In this document: positions 19,337-30,600 of the stretch, in pieces
Numbering within the stretch: the first letter of the stretch is position 1
How the letters are laid out: each line of letters opens with the position of its first letter
Assembly: GCF_000426365.1 (NCBI RefSeq)
Contig: NZ_AUFF01000001.1
Coordinates: forward strand, 248,001-312,000
Length of the DNA: 64,000 bases
Reading direction: 5' to 3'
Source: Arenimonas composti TR7-09 = DSM 18010
GTDB taxonomy: Bacteria > Pseudomonadota > Gammaproteobacteria > Xanthomonadales > Xanthomonadaceae
Made by a program: the position numbers and the translations under genes
The notes under the pieces: generated by a model
Database searches by the model: none
What the model saw: only the letters and a program-made list of their open reading frames with translations
What the model was told of the DNA's origin: nothing

Positions 19337-20322
19337 GCCCGCGGGTGGCGGTGCTGGTGCCCTGCTACAACGAGGGCCTGACGATCGCCAAGGTCGTGCG
19401 CGATTTCCGCGAGGCATTGCCGGACGCGGCGATCCACGTGTTCGACAACAACTCCGGCGACGACACCGCGGCGCGGGCGCGCGAGGCCGGCGCCGAGGTG
19501 CACGCGGTCGTCCGCCAGGGCAAGTCGGAGGTGATGCGGCGTGCGTTCGCCGACGTCGAGGCCGACATCTACGTGATGGTCGACGGCGACGACACCTATG
19601 ACGCCGCTTCCGCCGGCGATCTGGTCGCCTGCGTCGCCGCCGGCGCCGACATGGCCGTCGGCGTGCGCCGGGCCACCGGCGAATCCGCCTACCGGCCCGG
19701 TCATGTGTTCGGCAACCGGATGTTCTCGGCGGTGCTGGCGCGCCTGTTCGGGCGCGGCTGCAGCGACATCCTCAGCGGCTACCGGGCACTGTCGCGGCGC
19801 TGCGTGAAGTCCTTCCCGGTGCTGTCGGCGGGTTTCGGCATCGAGGCCGAGCTCACCGTCCACACGCTCGGCATGCACATGCCGATCGCCGAGGTCGCGA
19901 CGCCCTACGGCGAACGCCCGCCGGGCTCGCACAGCAAGCTCAACACGTACCGCGACGGGCTGCGCGTACTGGCGACGATCGGCCGGCTCTACGTCGCCGA
20001 ACATCCGCTGCGCTTCTACGGCGGCAGCGCGCTGGTGCTGGCGCTCGTGTCGGTGCTGCTGGCGCTGCCGCTGCTGTTCACGTATCTCGACACCGGCCTG
20101 GTGCCGCGGCTGCCGACCGCGGTGCTGTCGACGGGGCTGGCGATCGTCGCCGCGGTGTCGCTGACGGCCGGCCTGATCCTCGATACCGTCACCCGCGGCC
20201 GTCGCGAGCAGAAGCTGCTGGCCTACCTGGCGCTGCCGGCGCCGGCGGCGCGGGATCGCACGAGCGCGTCGACCAGCAACGCGCCGGCCGCGAGCGCGAA
20301 CCACGGCAGCGGGTGCAGGTAG
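19333..20322 (+). CDS. family 2 glycosyltransferase, membrane-anchored
   Basis: The 329-residue product has an N-terminal GT-A domain of family GT2: [24 protein letters not shown], the DxD-like VDGDDTYD and the [15 protein letters not shown] region. This resembles polyprenyl-phosphate sugar transferases. Two predicted membrane helices follow (about 235-262 and 270-295). The last 25 residues (from about [13 protein letters not shown]) are low complexity. It is probably cotranscribed with mtnA. Its last 100 bases overlap, on the opposite strand, the end of the GT-C-type gene. The sugar and acceptor are unknown. Confidence 0.85.
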   Translation: MSPRVAVLVPCYNEGLTIAKVVRDFREALPDAAIHVFDNNSGDDTAARAREAGAEVHAVVRQGKSEVMRRAFADVEADIYVMVDGDDTYDAASAGDLVACVAAGADMAVGVRRATGESAYRPGHVFGNRMFSAVLARLFGRGCSDILSGYRALSRRCVKSFPVLSAGFGIEAELTVHTLGMHMPIAEVATPYGERPPGSHSKLNTYRDGLRVLATIGRLYVAEHPLRFYGGSALVLALVSVLLALPLLFTYLDTGLVPRLPTAVLSTGLAIVAAVSLTAGLILDTVTRGRREQKLLAYLALPAPAARDRTSASTSNAPAASANHGSGCR

Positions 20323-21608
20323 CGCAGCACCGGCGCGTGCGCGAACAGCAGCATCGAGGCGATCAGGCCGAGGCTGGCGAGGGCGAGCAGGGCGACGATC
20401 CGGGTGCGCGGGCCGTCGCCGTCGCGGCGGGCGACCACGACGAACGCCGCGAGCACCAGCAGCGGCAGCGCCCACAGCAGCGCCGCCAGCACCGGCACCC
20501 CGGCGCGGAACCAGCGCGTCGCGGCGCTCGCGCGCTGCTCGACGCCTTCGAGGTCGACGCCGAGGCGGGCGCGGGCGACGTCGATCGTGCGCAGGTCCGG
20601 GCCGCGGATGCCGAGGTCGTCGTCGACGCGGTGGGCGCGGGTCGCCGGGTCGTAGTAGCCGGCGGCGTTGTGGCGTGCCAGCGCCAGCAGGGCGAGCGGA
20701 TCCTCGCGCAGCGCGCGTCCGGCCACGATGCCGGCGGTCGCCTGCGCGTCGCGGCTGTGGCGGCCGATCGCCGCGAACAGGCCCTGCGGGCTCCAGACGT
20801 GGCCTTCGCGGGCCCCCGGATCGTCCAGCGGCAGCGACACGTCGGCGAGCACCGCGGCGCCGTCGGCATCGGTGCCGGCGAAATGTTCGGCGCGCACCAG
20901 CGGCGCGACCACGCCCAGCCGCATCATGCCGCCCGCCGGCATCAGGCTCGGCGGGCCGTCGACGCGGCGACCGTATTCGGCGGCGTAGGCGGCCAGCAGC
21001 ATGGCCGGGATCGCCAGCGCCAGCGCGAAGCCGCCCAGTCGTGAGAGCCGGGCGCCTCCGGCGCGCGCGAACACCCACGCCGGCAACAGCACCGCCAGCC
21101 CCAGCACCACCGGCAGCAGGCTGAAGCGGAAGCTCACCGCGGCCACGCCGGCCACCGCCGCGGCGAACAGCCAGCGCCAGTGGCGCGCGCGCAGCCACTG
21201 CGCCCAGCACACGACGTGCAGCGCCAGCATCAGGCCGCCGGCGGCTTCCGCCATCAGCATCCGCTCGTAGAGCAGCTGCGCCGGCTCCAGTGCCAGCAGC
21301 AGCGCCGCGGCGGCCGCGAGCCGCCGCCCGACCTGCAGTTTCCGGTGCAGCAGCACGAACAGCAGCAGCGCGCTCGCCACGCCCATCGCCGACTGCAGCG
21401 CCAGCACGGCCCACGCGCTTGCGAACGGAAGGGCGAGGCGCCCGAGCAGGCGCCCGTAGGTCCAGGAGCGGTCCTCCGGGATCCAGCCGGTCGTGGCGGC
21501 GTGCAGGTAGCTGGCCGAGTCGCCCATGAACAGGCGCAGCTGCGGGTCCACCGCGAGGGTCGCCGCCTTCAGCGCCAGCAGCGCCAGCGCCAGCCACAGC
21601 AGCCACAT
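20223..21608 (-). CDS. polytopic GT-C-like membrane protein
   Basis: The 461-residue protein has about ten predicted membrane helices. An early motif LFMGDSASYLHAA sits in the first large loop, where PMT/ArnT-type GT-C glycosyltransferases carry an acidic catalytic residue. A large hydrophilic loop (about 225-360) comes before the last three helices. This suggests a lipid-linked-sugar transferase working with the adjacent GT2 enzyme, which would make the polyprenyl-phosphate donor. The family is inferred from topology, not from a full motif. The start is uncertain: ATG 21608 or GTG 21644. It is convergent with the GT2 gene and divergent from gyrA. Confidence 0.65.
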   Translation of the reverse strand: MWLLWLALALLALKAATLAVDPQLRLFMGDSASYLHAATTGWIPEDRSWTYGRLLGRLALPFASAWAVLALQSAMGVASALLLFVLLHRKLQVGRRLAAAAALLLALEPAQLLYERMLMAEAAGGLMLALHVVCWAQWLRARHWRWLFAAAVAGVAAVSFRFSLLPVVLGLAVLLPAWVFARAGGARLSRLGGFALALAIPAMLLAAYAAEYGRRVDGPPSLMPAGGMMRLGVVAPLVRAEHFAGTDADGAAVLADVSLPLDDPGAREGHVWSPQGLFAAIGRHSRDAQATAGIVAGRALREDPLALLALARHNAAGYYDPATRAHRVDDDLGIRGPDLRTIDVARARLGVDLEGVEQRASAATRWFRAGVPVLAALLWALPLLVLAAFVVVARRDGDGPRTRIVALLALASLGLIASMLLFAHAPVLRYLHPLPWFALAAGALLVDALVRSRAAGAGSAR

Positions 21609-21738
21609 GCCGGGGCGTGTCCCGGAAGCCGGCGTTTTGCTCACTTGGGCAGGAAAAACAAGGTCTTGGGCAGGGTCGGCATGGTAACATCGGCGGCTTG
21701 TGCCAATGGCCGTACGCGGCCCCCGGAAGCGACCACGA

Positions 21739-24340
<2,602 letters not shown>

Positions 24341-24342
<2 letters not shown>

Positions 24343-24418
24343 TTCGTACGAGGTAGTCAGGGAGAAGGGCGAGTGGCGCCGCCTTTCCCTACCTCGTACC
24401 TCGTAGGAACTACGAACT
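24341..24418. repeat. palindromic spacer after gyrA
   Basis: AGTTCGTA (24341-24348) pairs with TACGAACT (24411-24418), and GTACGAGGTAG (24346-24356) pairs with CTACCTCGTAC (24389-24399). The element includes the last two bases of the gyrA stop. It could fold as a terminator-like structure but lacks a T-tract. It belongs with the similar purine/pyrimidine palindromes at 18095-18280 and 40225-40298. Confidence 0.65.
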
Positions 24419-24471
24419 CCGCGCGCCGGACCACGGGAACCTTCCCCCCGGGCCTGTACCCTAAGGCCACG

Positions 24472-26589
24472 ATGAAGACCCCGACGCTCCCGAACCCGAT
24501 CCCGAAAGCCGCGGCCTGGCTGACCGCGATCCTCGCGCCGCTGCTGGCCGCCACCGCGTTGGCGGCGGCGCCCGACCCGAACCCGGCGGCCGGCGCGCTG
24601 CCACCGGCGACGACGCCGCAGGCGGTCGCCGAGCGCATCGCCGCCGCCCGCGACCGCGTGCTGCCTGTCGTCGTCAGCATCCTCACGGTGCGCGAGGACT
24701 ACCAGCAGGGCGATTCGGTGCTCAGCGTCTCCAGCGGCAGCGGCACGGTGATCAGCCCGCAGGGCCACATCGCCACCAATGCGCACGTGACCCGCAACGG
24801 CCGCAGCTTCCGCGTCGTGTTCGCCGACGGCCGCGAACTGCCGGCGAAGCTGGTCGGCACCGACACCCTGTCCGACCTCGCGGTGCTGCAGGCGCTGCCG
24901 CCGACGTCCGAGACCTTCGCCCACGCCGAGTTCGCGACGACGCTGGACCTGCAGCCCGGCGAGACCGTACTGGCGATGGGCGCCCCGTGGGGGCTGTCGA
25001 ACTCGATGAGTGCCGGCGTCGTCAACAACCCGCGCCGCCTGCTGGTGTCGCTGTTCGACGACGAAGCCGATTACGAGGACCGCCTCGGCACCGACGAGCC
25101 GACCGGCCGCTACTACGCCTGGATCCAGCACGACGCCGCGATCGCCCCCGGCAATTCCGGCGGGCCGCTGGTCGACCTCGACGGCCGCATCGTCGGCGTC
25201 AACACCCGCGGCATGATCTTCGGCGGCGACCTGGCGTTCGCGATTCCCGGTCCGGATGCCGCCGAAGTCGTGCGCACGCTGATCGCCAGCGGCGAAGTGC
25301 GGCGCACGACCCTCGGTTTCCGTCTGCGTTCGCTGAAGGGCACCGGCCAGCGCGAGGGCGTGCTGGTGAACGCGATCGAGCGCGGCTCGGTCGCCGAGGC
25401 CGCTGGCCTGCGCGCCGGCGACCGCATCCTGAGCCTCGACGGCGCCGCCGTCAGCGCGCCGCAGCCGGTCGACGTGCCGGCGCTGCAGCGGCGCATCGCC
25501 GAATTGCCGCCGGCGCGCGACGTCGTGCTCGGCATCGATCGCGACGGCCGCCGCCTCGAGCTGCGCCTGCGTGCGCGGCCGCAACCGCGCGACCGTGGCC
25601 GCGACAGCGCCTTCGCGCCCTTCGGCGTGTCGCTGTCGGAACTCACCGAGGCGATGGGTCGCCGCCGCGGCCTCGATGCCGATAAAGGCCTGCTGGTGAC
25701 CGGCGTGCGCCCGGGCGGGCCGGCGGCGATCGCCCGCCCGGCGCTGGCCGCCGGCGACCTGATCCGCCGCGTCGACGGCCGCGAGGTCGCGTCGGTGGCC
25801 GAGCTGCAGGCCGCCGCCGAGGCCGCGCGCGGCGACAACCGCGCGTTGGTGCTCGAGTTCCAGCGGGATTCCGAACGCCGGCTGGCGCTGCTGCGCCCGG
25901 TCTGGGGCGACCGCGTGCGCACGCCGTCGCCGGAGATCGCCAAGGCCTGGGCCGGTGTCGAGGTGCAGCCGGTCACCGCCTCGCTGGCGCGCGAACTGAA
26001 GCTGCCCGGCGCCGGCTTCCGCATCACCCGGCTGTACCCCGGCAGCCCGCTGGCGGCCGCCGGTGCCCGCGTCGGCGACCTGCTGACCGCGCTCGACGGC
26101 GAGCCGCTGACGGTGCCCAACGAGACCTCCGCCGACGCCTTCCACCAGCGCGTGCGCGACCAGGCGATCGGCGCGCAGGTCGAGTTCGCGGCGCTGCGCG
26201 ACGGCCAGCCGCAGCGCTTTGCGGCGACCCTCGGGGAATCGCCGGTGAACACCTCCGGCCTGCGCACCCTGGCGCTGGGCAGGCTGCGCGCGCAGCTGCG
26301 CGAGCTCGGCTTCTACGATCGCGCGGCGCGCCGCCTGCCGGCCGACCAGGCCGGCGTCGTCGTCGACGGTGTCGAGCCCGGCGGCCCGGCCGGGCTGGCG
26401 CACCTGGCCGGCGGCGACGTGATCGTCGCCGTCGGCGGCCGTGTGGTGCGCGATCTCGACAGCCTGGTGGCGGCGGTCGACGCCGCGCTCGCGGAAGGCA
26501 ACGGCAGCGTCATCCCGCTGCAGGTGATCCGCGGCCAGGAAACCCGCGTCCTCTACCTCGAACGTTACTGGCTCACGGAGGCCCCCTGA
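24472..26589 (+). CDS. secreted trypsin-like serine protease with PDZ domains (HtrA/Deg-like)
   Basis: The 705-residue product has an N-terminal signal region (residues about 13-38, ending ATALAAA) and should be periplasmic. The chymotrypsin-like domain has a full triad: His105 (ATNAHV), Asp135 (LSDLAVLQA) and Ser229 (APGNSGGPLVD). At least three PDZ-like modules follow, around residues 290-370, 395-480 and 500-590, with a further one near 620-700 (GVVVDGVEPGGPAGLAHLAGG). The architecture is longer than DegP/DegS (two or one PDZ). ATG 24472 is preferred because it precedes the signal peptide. It shares one base with the following gene (TGATG). Confidence 0.85.
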   Translation: MKTPTLPNPIPKAAAWLTAILAPLLAATALAAAPDPNPAAGALPPATTPQAVAERIAAARDRVLPVVVSILTVREDYQQGDSVLSVSSGSGTVISPQGHIATNAHVTRNGRSFRVVFADGRELPAKLVGTDTLSDLAVLQALPPTSETFAHAEFATTLDLQPGETVLAMGAPWGLSNSMSAGVVNNPRRLLVSLFDDEADYEDRLGTDEPTGRYYAWIQHDAAIAPGNSGGPLVDLDGRIVGVNTRGMIFGGDLAFAIPGPDAAEVVRTLIASGEVRRTTLGFRLRSLKGTGQREGVLVNAIERGSVAEAAGLRAGDRILSLDGAAVSAPQPVDVPALQRRIAELPPARDVVLGIDRDGRRLELRLRARPQPRDRGRDSAFAPFGVSLSELTEAMGRRRGLDADKGLLVTGVRPGGPAAIARPALAAGDLIRRVDGREVASVAELQAAAEAARGDNRALVLEFQRDSERRLALLRPVWGDRVRTPSPEIAKAWAGVEVQPVTASLARELKLPGAGFRITRLYPGSPLAAAGARVGDLLTALDGEPLTVPNETSADAFHQRVRDQAIGAQVEFAALRDGQPQRFAATLGESPVNTSGLRTLALGRLRAQLRELGFYDRAARRLPADQAGVVVDGVEPGGPAGLAHLAGGDVIVAVGGRVVRDLDSLVAAVDAALAEGNGSVIPLQVIRGQETRVLYLERYWLTEAP

Positions 26590-27458
26590 TGCGCATGCGC
26601 CCGCTCTTCCTCGCCCTGCTGCTGGCGCTGCCGGCCGCGCCCGTGCCGGCGGCGGTGCCGGACGAGGTCTTCGACGATTACCAGGGCATCTACCGCGACC
26701 TCAGCGTGCGCCATGCCGGTGCGGTGGTGACGGTGAAGTTCGTGATGTCGGTGACCAATGCCGGCAACGAACAGCGGGTCGAGGACCGCACCCAGGCCGT
26801 GATCGTCTCGCCCGATGGCCTGCTGCTGCTGCCGGCGCGCGCGGTCAGCGTCGACTTCTCCGCCTTCGGCCTGGTGCCAGCGGGGCAGACGGCGCCGGTC
26901 GCCAACTCCAGCGAGTTCCGCGTGCGCCTGGCCGATAGCGAGGACTGGCTGCCGGCCGACCTGGTGACCCGCGACGCCGAACTCGGCCTGGCCTGGCTGC
27001 GCCTGCGCGAGCCGCCGCGCGGCTTGCCGCACGTCGACCTGGGCCAGGGCGCCCCGGTGGCGCCGGGTTCGGTGTTCTTCACCCTGATGCGCGCGTCCGA
27101 CGAATGGGGCGGCGGCATCATGATCCAGCCCGGCCTGGTGCGCGGCGAGACGCGGACGCCGACGCGGCGGCTGATGGTCGACGCGATGCCGGGGCTCGGC
27201 TTCGCCCACGACGGCCGCCCGGTCGGTTATGCCGACATCGACTTCGCGGCGCTGATGCGCACCGGCGCGGGCACCGGCATGGGCCTGGATCTCGCGGAGC
27301 AGGGACTGCGGATGATCCCGATCGACAAGGTCGCGGCGGCCACCGCGCAGGCGGCGAAGCTGCCGGTCGCCGGCGGCACCGTGCTGCCGGTGCCGGTGCC
27401 GGTACCGCCGGCAGGCGAGGGCAGCGACGGGCCGGAAGGCGCGGCGAGCGCCGACTGA
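26589..27458 (+). CDS. probable inactive trypsin-like paralogue of the upstream protease
   Basis: The 289-residue protein has a signal peptide (MRMRPLFLALLLALPAAPVP) and one domain that tracks the upstream protease's trypsin fold (AVVTVKFVMSV..., QAVIVSPDGLLLLPARAVSV, ELGLAWLRL). The His position of the triad (TNAHV upstream) reads LPARAV, and no GNSGGP serine motif is present, so proteolysis is unlikely. It ends in a Pro/Gly-rich tail. Coupling through TGATG suggests it works with the active protease, perhaps as a regulator or scaffold; that role is inferred. It is homologous in outline only, and I found no named family. Confidence 0.6.
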   Translation: MRMRPLFLALLLALPAAPVPAAVPDEVFDDYQGIYRDLSVRHAGAVVTVKFVMSVTNAGNEQRVEDRTQAVIVSPDGLLLLPARAVSVDFSAFGLVPAGQTAPVANSSEFRVRLADSEDWLPADLVTRDAELGLAWLRLREPPRGLPHVDLGQGAPVAPGSVFFTLMRASDEWGGGIMIQPGLVRGETRTPTRRLMVDAMPGLGFAHDGRPVGYADIDFAALMRTGAGTGMGLDLAEQGLRMIPIDKVAAATAQAAKLPVAGGTVLPVPVPVPPAGEGSDGPEGAASAD

Positions 27459-27604
27459 ACCGCGGCGGCGCATCCGCGCGCTGCCCGCGAACCGCCACCG
27501 AATTTCCCCGCGAACGCCGCTGACCGCCCGACCGTCGCCATTGCGTGGCGGCGCGGCAGCGGCGGCGTGCTCCTATACTTCGCGCATCTCCGGGGAGTGT
27601 CGTC

Positions 27605-30600
27605 ATGTCGATCCTGCTGCGTCATTCGCGCCGCGTCGTCGCGGTCTTCTTCGTGGTCCTGCTGCTGGCGCTGGCCGCCGGCTGCAAGCAGGAGGCGAAC
27701 CGGATTCCGGAACTGCAGGGCGGCACCGCGCCGGTCGACGCGCGGCCGCAGGTCGAGGGTTTCGCGCTGGTTTCCGCGGGGCGCAGCCGCGGCGGCACGG
27801 CGGCGATCGAACTGGAGTTCTCGATGCCGCTGGCGTCGAGCCAGGCCTTCGACGAACTGCTGGTCGTGACCGGCACCGACGGCGCCCCGATCGAAGGCAG
27901 CTGGGTGCTCGACGAGGACGACGGCACCCGCCTGCGCTTCCCGTACATCGAGGCGAGCCGCGAATACGACGTGCTGCTGCGCGCCGGTCTCGCCGCCGCC
28001 GACGGCTCCACCCTCGGCCGCGACGAGACGCGGCGCGTGCAGGTCGGTGCGATCGAACCGTCGGTCGCCTTCGCCTCGCAGGGCAGCGTGCTGCCGGCGC
28101 GGGAAACGCGCGGCCTGCCGGTGGTGTCGGTGAACGTGCCCGAGGTCGACGTCGAATTCCTGCGCGTGCGCGACGCCGAGGTCGCCAACTTCTTCGTCGG
28201 TTACCAGCGCGGCGGCCGTCGCGGCAGCTGGGAACTCGACGAGTCGCGCTGGGAGGACCGCAAGGCCATCACCAGCGTCGCCGATTCGGTCTACCTCAAC
28301 CGCTTCGTGCTCGGCGGCGGCCAGAACGAGCGCCAGCTGACCCACCTGCCGGTGCAGAACATCGCCGAGCTGCAGACGCCGGGCCTGTACTTCGCGCTGA
28401 TGCGCCGCGTCGGCGGTTTCCAGGACGACTACCAGACCGCGATCTTCTTCGTCAGCGACATCGGCGTGCACGTGCGGGTGTACGGCGACAGCGTGCTCGT
28501 GCACGCGGCCTCGCTGAAGACCGGCAAGGCGCTCGGCGACGTCGAGCTGCAGGTGCTCGACCGCAAGGGCGAAGTGGTCGCGCGCGCGCGCACCGATGCC
28601 ACCGGCAATGCGCTGGTGGCCTACAAGCTCGACGGCAGCCACGTGCTGGTCGCGCGCAGCGGCAACGACGTGTCGATGCTGCCGTTCAACCAGCCGGCGC
28701 TGGACCTGTCCGAGTTCGCGGTCGCCGGCCGCGGGCAAGCCTGGTTCGACGTGTTCGCCTGGTCCGGCCGCGATCTCTACCGGCCGGGCGAGACGCTGCG
28801 GGTGTCGGCGCTGATGCGCGATCACGACGGCCGCGCGGTCGAGCCGCAGCCGCTGTTCCTGAGCCTGAAGCAGCCCGACGGCAAGGTGTACCTGGAAACC
28901 CAGCTCACCGTGGGCGAAGGCGGCTACTTCCAGTGGACGCACACGCTGCCGGCCGATGTGCCGACCGGCCGCTGGGCGGTCGAGTTCCGCACCCGCCCGG
29001 GCGCCGGCGAGGTGGTGCAGGGCATGACCCTGCGCATCGAGGAATTCCTGCCCGAGCGCATGAAGCTGACGCTCGACAGCGGCGCCGCGACGCTGACGCC
29101 CGGCCAGGCGCTGCCGCTGCAGGTCGAGGCCGCCTACCTCTACGGCGCGCCGGCGGCCGGCAACCGCTTCACCGCCCGCGTCGCGGTGGTGCCGGACTCG
29201 CATCCGGTCGCGGCCTTCCCGGACCATCATTTCGGCGACCCGCTGGTGACGCTGCCGAAGGAGCCGGTCGACGCGATCGACGAGGCACTCGACGACGAGG
29301 GCAGGCTGCAGTCCGATGTCGCCCTGCCGGAGGAAGTCGCCGCGGCGAAGGCGCCGGTGGCGGTCGTGGTCAGCGGCAGCGTCTACGAGAGCGGCGGCCG
29401 CCCGGTCACCCGCACGGTGCGCCGGACCGTGTGGCCGGCGCCGGTACTGGCCGGCGTGCGCCCGCTGTTCGATCCGGTCGAAGGTTCGCCGGCACAGGGC
29501 AATGCCGGCTTCGAGCTGCTGCGCAGCGACGCCGCCGGCCAGCGCCGCGCCGGCGCGCTGAAGGTCGCGCTGGTGCGCGAACACCGCCTCTACCACTGGG
29601 TCCAGGACAGCCACGGCGGCTGGGGCTACGACTACACCGCCCGCTACGAGACCGTCGAAACCCGCGACGTGCAGGTGCGCGCGGACGGCGACGTGCGCGT
29701 CGACTTCCCGGTGGAGTGGGGTGAGTACCGGCTCGAGGTCACCGACGTCGAAACCGGCGTGCTGACGCGGCTGCCGTTCGTCGCCGGCTGGAGCTGGAAC
29801 AACCAGAACCGCGGCCTCGATGCCCGCCCCGACAAGGTCAAGCTGGCGCTCGACGCCACCGGCTACCGCACCGGCGACACCCTGCGCGTCACGGTGACGC
29901 CGCCGCAGCCGGGCGAAGGCCTGCTGATCGTCGAATCGGACCGCCTGCTGCACGTGCAGCCGCTGGCCGCCAAGCCGGGCGAAACCTACGAGATCCCGGT
30001 CACCGCCGACTGGGAGCGCCACGACGTCTACATCACCGCGCTGGTGCTGCGTGGCGGCTCGGCGCTGGAGAAGACCACGCCGGCGCGCGCGGTCGGCGTC
30101 GTGCACGTGCCGATGGACCGCCGTGACCGCACGGTGCCGGTCACCGTCGAGGCGCCGGCGCAGACGCGGCCGGAACAGGCGCTGCCGGTGACGATCCGCG
30201 CCCCGGCCCTGGCCGGCAGGAAGGCCTGGGCGACGGTGTCGGCGGTGGACGTCGGCATCCTCAACATCACCCGCTTCGGCGTGCCCGACGCCGCCGCGCA
30301 TTTCTTCGCGCAGCGGCGCCTGGGCATCGATGCCTACGACCTGTACGGCCGCGTCATCGAAAGCTTCGAGGGCGAGACCGCGCGCCTGCGCTTCGGCGGT
30401 GACATGGCGCTGGGACCGCTGCCGCAGGCGCGGCGGCCGACCGCGCGGGTGCTGACCGTCGACCTGTTCTCCGGTCCGGTCGTGCTCGACGCCCAGGGCA
30501 ATGCGACGGTCGAGGTGATGGTGCCGGACTTCAACGGCACGCTGCGCGTCTCGGCCCTGGTATGGACCGACGAGCAGTACGGCCAGGGCAGCACCGAGAG

